DNA of 60,538 bases from Insolitispirillum peregrinum (lineage in GTDB: Bacteria > Pseudomonadota > Alphaproteobacteria > Rhodospirillales > Rhodospirillaceae), in NCBI RefSeq assembly GCF_042665255.1, contig NZ_JBHTCD010000029.1; one strand, written 5' to 3'. The notes under the pieces were generated by a model. That model ran no database searches, was not told where the DNA came from, and was given only the letters and a program-made list of their open reading frames with translations. Position 1 is the first letter of the stretch; each line of letters begins with the position of its first letter. Below are positions 1 to 8,056 of the stretch, piece after piece. The translations under genes were made by a program, and so were the position numbers.

Positions 1-2
1 GC

Positions 3-530
3 AAGCCCCTTGAAGTCTGGTGGCAGGACGAGGCGAGAGTTGGACAACAAGGAACCCTGAGCCACGTGTGGGCTGAACGCGGGTCACGCCCTCCCGCACT
101 GCGAGACTGTCGCCATACGTGGGCCTGGATTTTTGGTGCCGTCTGTCCGGCGCGGGAAACCGCCGCGGCATTGGTTCTGCCAACAGTCAACATCGAAGCC
201 ATGACCCTGCATCTGGCCGAAATCAGCCGCCAGGTCGCTCCGGATGCCCATGCCATCCTTATTCTTGACGGTGCAGGGTGGCACAAGACCGGCGGTGCGC
301 TGGTGGTCCCGGACAACATCACCTTGCTGTCGTTACCACCCTACGCCCCGGAATTGAACCCGGTCGAAAACGTCTGGCAATACCTTCGCCAGAACGCCCT
401 CAGCCACCTCGTATGGGAAAGCTACGAGGACATCGTCGATGCCTGTTGCCGTGCGTGGAACGATTTCATCGCTACACCCAGCCGCATCCGGTCAATCGCA
501 TCGCGCCAGTGGGCGTCAGTCAATGGTTAA
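3..530 (+). CDS. IS630-family transposase, 5' end outside the window
   Basis: DDE transposase that would move an IS630-type element. The reading frame is open from base 3, so the N-terminal helix-turn-helix half lies left of the window and the gene may be intact there. The visible part holds all three expected acidic residues: the Asp of WWQDEARVG, the Asp of LILDGAGWHK and the Glu of LNPVENVW, which is the usual IS630 arrangement. The conserved LPPYAPELNP segment is also present. The ATG at 66 lies downstream of the first catalytic Asp, so it is not the true start. I found no clear terminal inverted repeat between the stop codon and 560. Whether the element is still mobile cannot be judged from here. 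Confidence 0.85.
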   Translation, partial: KPLEVWWQDEARVGQQGTLSHVWAERGSRPPALRDCRHTWAWIFGAVCPARETAAALVLPTVNIEAMTLHLAEISRQVAPDAHAILILDGAGWHKTGGALVVPDNITLLSLPPYAPELNPVENVWQYLRQNALSHLVWESYEDIVDACCRAWNDFIATPSRIRSIASRQWASVNG

Positions 531-797
531 GGCCGTTGGTATAAAGGCCTCATTCTGCTGGATGCATCGATATTTCCCGTTGCTTTTTGGCGATCAATGC
601 TATATTCATCGAGATATAACGAATGCAGAAAGGTATCCCCTGTTTGTTGGGCAAGGCCATGGATGATCCCCCCTCCACGCCCTCCCCCAAAAAAGAAGGA
701 CAGGCCAAAGCCCGTCCTTCGTCAGTGGTGTAACTTTCAGAGTACGGATGCCTGTGGTGCAGCGCATGAAAAACGGCACTCGCTTTTCGTGCGATGG
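531..797. other. Intergenic region between transposase and nifA
   Basis: No credible gene. It holds the right-hand flank of the IS630-type element and the terminator of nifA at 689-720. Confidence 0.5.
689..720 (-). terminator. Rho-independent terminator of nifA
   Basis: Read on the minus strand, GAAGGACGGGC and GCCTGTCCTTC form a stem (one non-Watson-Crick pair) with a 4-base loop, followed at once by six T. It lies about 80 bp after the nifA stop codon and matches its direction. Confidence 0.85.
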
Positions 798-2546
798 TCA
801 CAGGCGCTTGATCTCGATGTTGTACTTTTTCAGTGCATACCCAATCTGACGGGGCGTCAACCCCAGGATACGGGCGGCCTTCGCCTGAACCCAGCCGGAT
901 CGTTCCATGGCCGTTACCAGACGATCCCGCTGAGGAAGGCCACCGGATCCCAGCAGCGGCTCCCCGTCTCCCCCGTCAAAGATGTCCTGATCGTCGAAAT
1001 CATGACCATGGTCGTGCGCTTGGGCCAGTTCGCGTTCACGGGCCCGCCGTGCATAGACGTCTTCGTCATGATCATGCGTCCGGTTGACCGCCTCCCGCGC
1101 CGCAGTCCGTGGATCGAGAGCCGCGTTCCCCAACCCACCGACCGGCTTGGCCTGCGCATCCAGTCGCCAGAGGACCGCCGACAGGCACTGGTCCCGCTGA
1201 CAGGGCATGTCGACGGCGGAAATCGTTTCACCACGCGCCATCGTTGCCACCCGATTGACGCAGTTTTCCAGCTCGCGGACATTCCCCGGAAACTGGCAAC
1301 GGCAAAAGATATGCAAGGCATCGGCCGAGATATGCATGTCGCGGCCATTCTCGTTGTTGAATTTCCCCAGAAAATACTGCACCAGACGCGGGATATCCCC
1401 ATCCCGCTCCCGCAAAGGCGGCAGAAAAACCGGAACGACATTGATGCGGTAATACAAATCGGCGCGGAAATCGCCCTTTGAGACCGCCTCTTCGAGGTTT
1501 TTGTTGGTGGCCGAGATCAGGCGCACGTCAACCTTGATCGTCTTGTTGCCACCAACGCGTTCAAATTCGCCCTCTTGCAGGATACGCAACAGCTTGGCCT
1601 GGAACGATGGCGAGATTTCCCCGATTTCGTCGAGGAACAACGTCCCGCCCGAAGCCATTTCAAAACGCCCCTTGCGCTCCTGCGTCGCACCGGTGAAGGC
1701 CCCCCGCTCGTGGCCGAACAATTCGGACTCCAGCAGGGTTTCCGGCAAGGCCGCGCAATTGACCTTGATAAAGGGCTTGTCCTTGCGGTTGCTCAGGCTA
1801 TGGACCGCCCTCGCCACCAGTTCCTTGCCGGTACCGCTTTCGCCGCGCAGCAGGACCGTCGATTTCAACGGGGCAACCTGCCGCACCTCGTCGAACACAC
1901 GCTGCATTGCCGGACTTTCCCCAACAATGTCGGTGATGGCCGACAGGGCCCGGTCATCGGCTTCTTTTTCCAGCGCCTTTTGCAGTCTGGCCCGTTCCTG
2001 TATCAAACGCTCGCGGTCAGAAGCCACCGATTGATGCAGGCGAACCGTCTGGGCAATCAGGTTCGCCACCATGGTCAGGAAGCGAACATCCGATTCAAAT
2101 TTGAACTGTACGCCGCCATCCCATTCCCGTTCGATCGACAGGACCCCATAGGTCCGTTCGGCGCCCTTGATCGGAACGGCAATCACCGAGACAACGTCAT
2201 CTTCCTCGTGATCCGCCAGATAGTCGGCAAAATTGGCATCCTCACGGGCATTTCCCATCACCACCGGCATTGCGGTGCTGACCACCCGTTCCAGGATTTG
2301 CAACGGGAAACGACAGGCTCCCCGTTTCAAGGCGTCCCGCGACAGGTGGGACGCTGCGGCGAGGCGAACGTCACCGTTCCCCTCGGCCAGTGCCACCACA
2401 CCCCGTCGCATCTGCATGTACGACGACAGCAGATTCAGGACGTCATGGAATGTTTTCTCGATATCCAGCGACGATGACAGGATTTTCGAGATTTCATAAA
2501 GACTGATAAGGGACAGCTCTGTGCTTCCCACATCGTCACCGCGCAT
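798..2546 (-). CDS. nifA: NifA, sigma-54-dependent activator of nitrogen fixation genes
   Basis: Transcriptional activator of nif promoters working with RNA polymerase-sigma-54. Layout from the chosen start: N-terminal GAF domain (about 15-170), AAA+ domain with Walker A GESGTGKE (about 235-242) and the sigma-54 contact loop GAFTGA (about 282-287), then a linker, and a C-terminal Fis-type helix-turn-helix ending in YALKKYNIEIKRL, typical of NifA. Cysteines at about 417, 429, 449 and 454 have the spacing C-X11-C-X19-C-X4-C, the signature of NifA proteins that sense oxygen or redox directly and need no NifL. The linker is unusually rich in His and Asp (about 490-525). I chose the ATG at 2546 because GGAG stands six bases before it; a TTG at 2600 would add 18 residues. 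No other nif gene lies in the window. No sigma-54 site or TGT-N10-ACA was seen upstream. Confidence 0.95.
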   Translation of the reverse strand: MRGDDVGSTELSLISLYEISKILSSSLDIEKTFHDVLNLLSSYMQMRRGVVALAEGNGDVRLAAASHLSRDALKRGACRFPLQILERVVSTAMPVVMGNAREDANFADYLADHEEDDVVSVIAVPIKGAERTYGVLSIEREWDGGVQFKFESDVRFLTMVANLIAQTVRLHQSVASDRERLIQERARLQKALEKEADDRALSAITDIVGESPAMQRVFDEVRQVAPLKSTVLLRGESGTGKELVARAVHSLSNRKDKPFIKVNCAALPETLLESELFGHERGAFTGATQERKGRFEMASGGTLFLDEIGEISPSFQAKLLRILQEGEFERVGGNKTIKVDVRLISATNKNLEEAVSKGDFRADLYYRINVVPVFLPPLRERDGDIPRLVQYFLGKFNNENGRDMHISADALHIFCRCQFPGNVRELENCVNRVATMARGETISAVDMPCQRDQCLSAVLWRLDAQAKPVGGLGNAALDPRTAAREAVNRTHDHDEDVYARRARERELAQAHDHGHDFDDQDIFDGGDGEPLLGSGGLPQRDRLVTAMERSGWVQAKAARILGLTPRQIGYALKKYNIEIKRL

Positions 2547-3397
2547 GGGCATCTCCTGCGGTGTCCGGTTGATCCCCTGGTTCCACGCATTCAAACGCAA
2601 TGATTCACTTCATTGCACTTTTTGTTTCATGAGCTTTGTTTTTTTATCGTGGGAGCAGCCTGAAATCCAGGTCTGCCGGGGCTGAACTCCCTTACGACCA
2701 TGGCATCAACGGCCCCTCAAGTGGACTTGCCACCCCCACTACGATAGCCTTTTCCAGCCGTTTCCGCAAAGGAAGATCGTCAAATCTGCATTCTTTTTAT
2801 GCATGCGACCATGCTGAGTCATAAACGATCAAATTATCGACATTTGCAAAGAGCAGACTTTCGGACGGAGAAGAAACCACAGACAGTGCACCATTTATAA
2901 TGAAAAATGCATCAATTGCTGCAACGCACACTCTAAATCGAGCTGATCAAAAATGTACGCCATCCACCAAACCGGCTGCCCAAGCTACTGGCAAGAGAGA
3001 AAACCCTCAATAATCTTTGAAATCCATATACAACCAGGAGAATATCCACTTGAGTATTAGAGCGTTTTCACACCGAGCGGAAACGGTCAACTTGAAAATG
3101 CTCCAAGGCGTCAAACCACGCGTACAGTGCATTACAGATCAATGACACTCACCCAGAGCCGATAGCGATGCCGTGATGCAGCGAAGCAAACAGCATCAGG
3201 AGACATTCCCCCGTACGGCTCCGGTCACTCCGGTCGCCCGGAGACGCCACCCGGGTGAGATGGACCACGCCCTCCGGGCACATACCCAAGACATCTGCAG
3301 TGCACCTTTTCGCACTGTTCCTCGCCGGTTTCATGATGCAATCCTGATGCAGGATGTTCTTGTCAGCTCTCTGTCGGTAAAAGGATACGCAACAGCA
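2547..3397. other. AT-richer intergenic stretch without a convincing gene
   Basis: About 850 bp between nifA and the GGDEF-like gene. The part from about 2810 to 3060 is clearly more AT-rich than its surroundings, and the open frames in it look like chance. It should contain the nifA promoter, which I could not place. At 3059-3102 it holds a short copy of a palindromic element also found at 60328-60417. The low GC and the nearby IS element suggest an insertion-prone or acquired segment (inference). Confidence 0.5.
3059..3102 (+). repeat. Internally deleted copy of a two-hairpin repeat (R1)
   Basis: The first 21 bases, starting AGAGCGTTTTCACACC, and the last 18, GGTCAACTTGAAAATGCT, are identical to the two ends of the 90 bp element at 60328-60417. 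The middle, about 46 bp, is missing. Confidence 0.75.
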
Positions 3398-4306
3398 ATG
3401 TCGTTGCCCCCCAAGCCCCTGGATGCATCTTCCGCGCTGGTGGCTCCTTTGCAGTGGCCCGCCAGGGCATCACGTACCCCGTCAGAGGATAATGCCGTGT
3501 CCGCCCCATCGTTTGGAAACCCGCTCCTTGCCTTGACCCTTGGTCTGGTCGCAGCCGCAGTGGCGCTGGCTCTGGAACTGGCAGATGTCCATGGTGGGCT
3601 GGCGGCGGTGGCAACGGGCCTGAGCGTCACCTCGGCGGCATTGCTGGCGCTGCTGTATATCCGCCCGGCAAAAGTGGCGGCACCATCGCCCTCCGCCTCG
3701 GCGTTTCCGCTGACAGCACCGCCGGAAGGCCCCTCTCGGGAGCAGGCCGGCCCCTTCCTCCTGCCCACCGACCCGACCGCCCTTCAGCAGCTATACCGCC
3801 AGATCACCAGCGACACCATCACCGGTCTGGCCAATCAGATCCATTTTCTGTCCAGGCTGGATGAAATGGTCGCCCAAACCAACCGCGAGCCGGGACGCCA
3901 GATTTCCCTCACCTTGTTTTCTTTTGACTGGCCAGAGCATTTGAACGCCGAGCAACAGAACGCCTACCTGTCGCACGTCGCCTCGCAGTGCCGCCCGATT
4001 GTTCGCCCCGGCGACATGGTCTGCCGACTGGAAGACAAGCTGTTTGCCCTGTTGTTGCCCAATGCCGGACCTCGGGCGGCCATGGCCTGCGCCGACCGCT
4101 TGCGCAGCACCCTGAATCCGGCGGCATACGCCGGTGCCCCCTCACCGCTCCCCCACAAGCATTATTTCGGCGTAGCCACCCTCAAGGCGGGGGAAAGCCC
4201 GGAAGACCTGAAAAACCGGGCATCACAAGCCATGCTGATGGCCCGGCAATCTCCGGACGAAGCCGTTCTGTTTGCCAGCAACGCTCCACCGTACCCGCTG
4301 GATTAG
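3398..4306 (+). CDS. Membrane protein with a degenerate GGDEF domain
   Basis: Two probable membrane helices (about 41-62 and 68-88) are followed by a Pro/Ala-rich linker and a C-terminal region with the fold signature of diguanylate cyclases. The family's D-x-L-T-G-L-x-N motif is present as DTITGLAN at about 139. Where the GGDEF active-site loop should be, after the conserved Arg, the sequence is LEDKL followed by FALLLPN (about 211-222). The Gly-Gly and the metal-binding Glu are therefore lost, and c-di-GMP synthesis is very unlikely; a binding or scaffold role is possible. I chose the ATG at 3398 because AAGGA lies 12 bases upstream. In-frame starts at 3173 and 3347 would add an N-terminal part without recognisable features. 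The stop codon is followed almost directly by an R3 repeat. Confidence 0.75.
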   Translation: MSLPPKPLDASSALVAPLQWPARASRTPSEDNAVSAPSFGNPLLALTLGLVAAAVALALELADVHGGLAAVATGLSVTSAALLALLYIRPAKVAAPSPSASAFPLTAPPEGPSREQAGPFLLPTDPTALQQLYRQITSDTITGLANQIHFLSRLDEMVAQTNREPGRQISLTLFSFDWPEHLNAEQQNAYLSHVASQCRPIVRPGDMVCRLEDKLFALLLPNAGPRAAMACADRLRSTLNPAAYAGAPSPLPHKHYFGVATLKAGESPEDLKNRASQAMLMARQSPDEAVLFASNAPPYPLD

Positions 4307-4307
4307 A

Positions 4308-4330
4308 GCGAGGTGTGGAGCAGCGCTCCA
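4308..4330 (+). repeat. R3 repeat, right half only
   Basis: GCGAGGTGTGGAGCAGCGCTCCA, a hairpin (TGGAGC / GCTCCA), identical to part of the copy at 52701-52742 and, inverted with one change, to that at 60142-60183. It begins two bases after the stop codon of the GGDEF-like gene and may act as a transcript end. Confidence 0.7.
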
Positions 4331-4362
4331 CGTCCTTGCGTCCTTGCTGTCGTAAACACGCC

Positions 4363-4923
4363 TTACGGCTTTGCCAACGTCAGCGACGGCTGGGTGAGCC
4401 GGTCGCCGACCGAGATCCCCCATTTATCGACCTGCCCGCCGGGCAATTCGAGAACGGCCCGCACCGGCCCGGCCGGTCCGACCGGGGTCAGGTCTCCCGG
4501 TTGAGCCTGTCGCACCAGCCCGACCACCCGGCCATCCGGGGCAAAAAACACCATATCGAGCGGAATCAGGGTGTTTTTCATCCACATCCGCACGACCAGC
4601 GTTTCCCCGAAATCGAACAACATGCCGCGCCCCTCTTGCAGCGAGGTGCGGTACATCAAGCCCTGCATCCGCTGTTCGGGCGTCAAGGCCAGTTCGACAG
4701 TCAGGTCGTGCTGACGGCCATCGTGCCCGACCAGCGTCGCCGTTCCCACCGGAAAGGTTACTCCCCCCTGAAGCTGAGCCTGCGCCCCACGCACCGGCAT
4801 TCCCAGCAACAGCAAGGCCAGCACCAGGAACCAAAGCCCCCCCTGCCGTTTGGCACCCTGTCGGACTATAGACCTTTGGTAGCATTCCACCGTCTTAGAC
4901 AAGACTTCCCAGCCTTGGTACAT
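4363..4923 (-). CDS. Secreted DUF192 family protein
   Basis: Small exported protein of the DUF192 family, whose molecular function is not established. After a polar start of about 28 residues, a hydrophobic stretch (WFLVLALLLLGMPVRGAQA, about 31-49) acts as signal peptide or membrane anchor. The DUF192 core follows, with LTPEQRMQGLMYR, FDFGE, MWMKNTLIPLDMVFF and a C-terminal VLELPGG segment, all typical of the family and at the usual length. I chose the ATG at 4923 because AGAAAGGA precedes it by seven bases; a GTG at 4941 is in frame but has no ribosome site. A perfect TATAAT on the same strand at 4948-4953 fits a short leader. The gene faces the plus-strand GGDEF-like gene. Confidence 0.85.
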   Translation of the reverse strand: MYQGWEVLSKTVECYQRSIVRQGAKRQGGLWFLVLALLLLGMPVRGAQAQLQGGVTFPVGTATLVGHDGRQHDLTVELALTPEQRMQGLMYRTSLQEGRGMLFDFGETLVVRMWMKNTLIPLDMVFFAPDGRVVGLVRQAQPGDLTPVGPAGPVRAVLELPGGQVDKWGISVGDRLTQPSLTLAKP

Positions 4924-4947
4924 CCACACGTCCTTTCTCACGAGAGA

Positions 4948-4953
4948 ATTATA
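4948..4953 (-). promoter_or_regulatory. Probable -10 element of the DUF192 gene
   Basis: Perfect TATAAT on the minus strand, 24 bp upstream of the chosen ATG. The -35 element is weak (TTGTCT at 20 bp spacing). Confidence 0.4.
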
Positions 4954-5009
4954 CCTTTTCCAAGATAGGAGAGAGACAATTCAGCCGTATAGTTTTCAGA
5001 GGCAAGACT

Positions 5010-5043
5010 GAACAGCGTTAAGATAACCCTGTGAACGCTGTTC
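5010..5043. promoter_or_regulatory. 10 bp inverted repeat, possible operator
   Basis: GAACAGCGTT and AACGCTGTTC are perfect inverted repeats separated by 14 bp. They end just upstream of the possible -10 TAATAT at 5063, so a bound protein would cover the -35 region. There is no T-run, which argues against a terminator. Confidence 0.45.
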
Positions 5044-5216
5044 CAGAATTTCTCGCATCCGCTAATATACTTGCAGAGGCACGCCTTCAGGGCCTATACC
5101 CTTTGCCATCGCCTGTGCTGACACGGATTTCTCTTCGGGCCTGATCATACCCCATATGCGGGCCTGAAAGCCAACGGAAGGCGCCCCCCGACTGCCCCCC
5201 TTGCCTTCCGTTGAGA

Positions 5217-5255
5217 AAACGCCGAGCGACCCCATCGCTCGGCGTTTGCTTTTTT
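5217..5255 (+). terminator. Intrinsic terminator inside the leader of the ABC operon
   Basis: AAACGCCGAGCGA and TCGCTCGGCGTTT form a perfect 13 bp stem with a 5-base loop, followed by GCTTTTTT. It lies 60 bp before the ABC ATPase gene with no plus-strand gene in front of it. This is the layout of a transcription attenuator. The stem at 5172-5213 immediately before it could take part in an alternative fold. Confidence 0.85.
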
Positions 5256-5315
5256 GGCGCGGGCTGCCATAGTGGCCCCCCGTATCCCTGCATGATCGCT
5301 GCATGATTTGCCGGA

Positions 5316-6089
5316 ATGACTGTCGCTTCCGTGGCCTCGCCCCCTCCACTGGGTTTAACCCTGACCGCCCGTCATGTGACCTATGACGGCATCACCCTGT
5401 TCAGGGATCTGACCCTTGATCTGCCAGCCGGACACTGGACCTGCCTGCTTGGCATCAGCGGGGTCGGCAAGTCTTCGTTGTTGCGCCTGCTGGCCGATCT
5501 GGCCCCGGCGGGCAGCGATTATCACGTTCAGACCTCTGACAACCTCCCTCTGACGGACCGGGTTGCCTATATGGCGCAACAGGATTTGCTGCTGCCATGG
5601 CTGAGCGTGCTGGACAACATCACGCTGGGGGCCCGCCTGCGCCGCCAGCCTGCCGACACCACCCGCGCGGACTCCCTGCTGGAACAGGTCGGACTTGCGC
5701 AGCTACGCCACCGTCGCCCGGACCAACTGTCGGGTGGTCAGCGTCAACGGGCGGCTCTGGCCCGCACCCTGATGGAAGACCGGCCTGTGGTGCTGATGGA
5801 CGAGCCGTTTTCCGCCCTCGACCCGGTCACTCGCCTGCAAATGCAGGATCTGGCCGCAACCCTGTTGCACCAACGGACGGTCCTGCTGGTCACCCATGAC
5901 CCGCTGGAAGCCCTGCGGCTGGGGGAACAGGTGCTGGTGCTGACCGGTCCTCCGGCCTCGCTGGCCCCTCACCCTCTCCCCGCCGACTGGCCTGCCCCGC
6001 GGGCCGTTGATGATCCCCGCCTGACCAGCCAGCAGGGGGCCTTGCTGGCCCGGCTGGTGCATCAGCGTCCGGCCGGAGCCGTCTCATGA
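5316..6089 (+). CDS. ABC transporter ATP-binding protein (ThiZ-like)
   Basis: Cytoplasmic ATPase of an importer. Walker A is GISGVGKSS (about 46-54), the ABC signature is LSGGQRQR, Walker B is VVLMDEP with the catalytic Glu, and the H-loop is THD. At 257 residues it is of normal length for the nitrate/taurine/thiamine-precursor group of importers. Its stop overlaps the start of the permease gene (ATGA), and the third gene encodes a ThiY-like binding protein, so the importer probably carries the pyrimidine precursor of thiamine (inference from context). The ribosome site is poor: CCGGA touches the ATG. Expression may be governed by the terminator-bearing leader upstream. Confidence 0.85.
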   Translation: MTVASVASPPPLGLTLTARHVTYDGITLFRDLTLDLPAGHWTCLLGISGVGKSSLLRLLADLAPAGSDYHVQTSDNLPLTDRVAYMAQQDLLLPWLSVLDNITLGARLRRQPADTTRADSLLEQVGLAQLRHRRPDQLSGGQRQRAALARTLMEDRPVVLMDEPFSALDPVTRLQMQDLAATLLHQRTVLLVTHDPLEALRLGEQVLVLTGPPASLAPHPLPADWPAPRAVDDPRLTSQQGALLARLVHQRPAGAVS

Positions 6090-6838
6090 TCCGGCGGCTG
6101 ATACACATCCTGGTATCGATGGTGGTGATCGCCCTGCTGTGGCAGATCGCCTATCTGGCTGCCGGGCAGCAGGACTATCTGCTGCCATCGCCCCTCAAGA
6201 CGCTAACCACAGCCGTGCTGAAAGCCGACCTGCTGGCCCGCCATGCACTGACCACCGGCGCGGAAATCCTCCTTGGCCTGCTGGGTGGCGGACTCGTCGG
6301 GGTGGCCTCGGCCCTGCTGCTGGCCAGCTTTGCCCCCTTGCGGCGCTGGCTGGTGCCGGTGCTGGTGATCAGTCAGGCCATCCCGGTGTTTGCCATCGCC
6401 CCGTTGCTGGTGCTGTGGCTGGGCTACGGCATGGCGTCAAAGGTCGCCATGGCCTCGCTGATCATCTATTTCCCGATCACCACCGCCTTTCTGGATGGCC
6501 TCAGCCGCACCGCCTCCGGCTGGCTCGATCTGGCTCAGGTGATGGGGGGCTCCCGCTGGACGGTCCTGCGCCATATCCGTATTCCCGCAGCCCTGCCGTC
6601 GCTGGGGGCTGGCCTGAAGGTTGCCGTCGGCGTCGCCCCGATCGGGGCGGTGATCGGTGAATGGGTCGGCAGCTCGACCGGACTGGGCTATCTGATGCTG
6701 CACGCCAATGCCCGCATGCAGGTTGATCTGATGTTCGCCGCCCTGCTGGTGCTGGCCGGGCTGGCGATCACCCTGTTCTGGCTCACCGACCGCCTGCTGG
6801 CCTGCCTGTTGCCATGGCGCGCCACCACCAACGAATAA
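6086..6838 (+). CDS. ABC transporter permease (ThiX-like)
   Basis: Inner-membrane channel subunit of the same importer, 250 residues with about six membrane helices. The cytoplasmic loop that contacts the ATPase is visible around AQVMGGSRWTVLRHIRIPAALPS, a good match to the EAA motif of binding-protein-dependent permeases. Its start overlaps the ATPase stop by four bases, so the two are probably translationally coupled. The binding-protein gene follows after 31 bp. Substrate is inferred from that neighbour. Confidence 0.85.
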   Translation: MIRRLIHILVSMVVIALLWQIAYLAAGQQDYLLPSPLKTLTTAVLKADLLARHALTTGAEILLGLLGGGLVGVASALLLASFAPLRRWLVPVLVISQAIPVFAIAPLLVLWLGYGMASKVAMASLIIYFPITTAFLDGLSRTASGWLDLAQVMGGSRWTVLRHIRIPAALPSLGAGLKVAVGVAPIGAVIGEWVGSSTGLGYLMLHANARMQVDLMFAALLVLAGLAITLFWLTDRLLACLLPWRATTNE

Positions 6839-6869
6839 ACCACCTTATTTTCAGGGAGCTTGTTACCCC

Positions 6870-7832
6870 ATGCGCTTGAAATCCTTGCTGTTGGCCGCCG
6901 GTATCGGCCTGTGGACCGCCACCTCTGCGCTGTTGCCGCAGGCCAGCGCCGCCCCGGCGGAAAAAGTGACCATCATGCTCGACTGGTTCGTCAACCCGGA
7001 CCACGCCCCGCTGGTGATCGCCAAGGCCAAGGGCTTTTTTGCCGATGAAGGGCTGGATGTTGACCTGCAGGCCCCCGCCGACCCCAACGACCCGCCGAAG
7101 CTGGTGGCGGCGGGCAAAGCCGATCTGGCGGTTTCCTATCAGCCGCAATTGCACCTGCAAGCCGCCGAAGGCCTGCCGGTGGTACGGGTCGGCACGCTGG
7201 TTGCCACGCCGCTGAACTCGGTGGTGGCGCTGAAAGGTGGCCCGATTGCCAGCCTGAAGGACCTGAAGGGCCGCAAGATCGGCTATTCGGTCGGCGGCTT
7301 TGAAGACGCCGTGCTGGGGGCGATGCTGGAAAGCGCTGGCCTGAAGCTGTCGGATGTCGAGCTGGTCAACATCAACTTCTCGCTGTCACCAGCCATCTAT
7401 GCCGGTCAGGTCGATGCGGTGATCGGAGCCTTCCGCAATTTCGAGCTGAACCAGATGGATCTGGCGGGCAAGCCGGGGGTCGCCTTTTACCCGGAAGAAA
7501 ACGGCGTCCCGGCCTATGACGAGCTGATCCTGATCGCCCGCAAGGACCGCACCAACGCTCCGGCGCTGAAAAAGGTTCTGGCGGCCAGCGAGCGGGCCGT
7601 CCAGTACATCCTGAACCACCCGGCCGAGGCGTGGGACGCCTTCGTCAAGGCCTACCCCGAGCTGAACGACGACCTGAACAAGCGGGCGTGGGCCGACACC
7701 CTGCCGCGTCTGGCCCTGCGCCCGGCGGCGCTCGACAGCGGTCGCTACCAGCGTTTTGCCGAATTCCTCAAGCAGCGCGGGCTGATCAAGGACATTCTGC
7801 CGGTCGAACAATACGCCGTCACCGTCCGCTGA
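6870..7832 (+). CDS. thiY: Substrate-binding protein of the NMT1/THI5 type (ThiY-like)
   Basis: Periplasmic binding protein with a cleavable signal peptide (about 1-27, ending QASAA). The mature N-terminus has LDWFVNPDHAPLVIAKAKGF, then PADPNDPPKLVAAGKADLAVSYQP and GRKIGYSVGGFED. Together these are characteristic of proteins that bind formylaminopyrimidine or hydroxymethylpyrimidine, precursors of the thiamine pyrimidine ring. The yeast THI5/NMT1 fold is the namesake. GGGAG lies eight bases upstream of the ATG. It is the last gene of the importer operon and a terminator follows at 7896-7928. Binding of a different aromatic or amine ligand cannot be excluded from sequence. Confidence 0.85.
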   Translation: MRLKSLLLAAGIGLWTATSALLPQASAAPAEKVTIMLDWFVNPDHAPLVIAKAKGFFADEGLDVDLQAPADPNDPPKLVAAGKADLAVSYQPQLHLQAAEGLPVVRVGTLVATPLNSVVALKGGPIASLKDLKGRKIGYSVGGFEDAVLGAMLESAGLKLSDVELVNINFSLSPAIYAGQVDAVIGAFRNFELNQMDLAGKPGVAFYPEENGVPAYDELILIARKDRTNAPALKKVLAASERAVQYILNHPAEAWDAFVKAYPELNDDLNKRAWADTLPRLALRPAALDSGRYQRFAEFLKQRGLIKDILPVEQYAVTVR

Positions 7833-7895
7833 TACAGCTTAACCGAATATTGCGTCGCAACAGACGCAAACAAAAGGCGTTTTCATCCCCAAATG

Positions 7896-7928
7896 ACGGC
7901 ACGGAGAGTGTTCTTTGTGCCGTTTTTT
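7896..7928 (+). terminator. Terminator of the thiamine-precursor importer operon
   Basis: ACGGCAC and GTGCCGT form a 7 bp stem around a 14-base loop, followed by a run of T (7923-7928). A second hairpin, TTGCGTC / GACGCAA (7850-7869), lies just before it. Confidence 0.7.
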
Positions 7929-8056
7929 GTTGGCTGGATGGCGGGCATGGGTCTATTTTCCTGCCTTGTTTCTGCCACAAGGTCGGGCCTTGCAGGCAGT
8001 GTCCCCGTTGGTTTCGGTCCCCGGCCTGCGTCGCGCAGCGGGAATCAGGAGGCGTT
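7929..8056 (+). promoter_or_regulatory. Leader region of the mrp-dct operon
   Basis: No gene. It must hold the promoter of the long antiporter operon, but no convincing -35/-10 pair was found. Two stem-loops are visible: CTGCC-AAGG with CCTT-GGCAG (7972-7999), and CTGCG-TCG-CGCAG (8026-8038). A strong ribosome site, AGGAGG, stands at 8047-8052. Confidence 0.4.

Larger units (their letters stand above)
4924..5315. other. Divergent promoter region with structured leader of the ABC operon
   Basis: This holds control sequences for two diverging units. On the left is the TATAAT of the DUF192 gene. Rightward it has a 10 bp inverted repeat (5010-5043), a possible -10 element TAATAT (5063-5068), an 11 bp stem (5172-5182 with 5203-5213) directly before an intrinsic terminator (5217-5255), and a 9 bp direct repeat CTGCATGAT at 5288 and 5299. 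A terminator between promoter and first gene suggests attenuation. I could not match the upstream part to the thiamine pyrophosphate aptamer or another known riboswitch. Confidence 0.55.

Noticed and set aside
597..1481. 294-codon plus-strand frame opposite nifA
   Set aside because: It overlaps the conserved C-terminal half of nifA and shows no family features.
2636..2824. 62-residue gene upstream of nifA
   Set aside because: No ribosome site, no recognisable domain, and it lies in the AT-richer region expected to hold promoters.
5075..5215. Thiamine pyrophosphate riboswitch upstream of the ABC importer
   Set aside because: Expected from the downstream genes, but the conserved CUGAGA and AACCUGAUC/UAAUGCC segments are not there; the only resemblance is CCTGATC at 5140.
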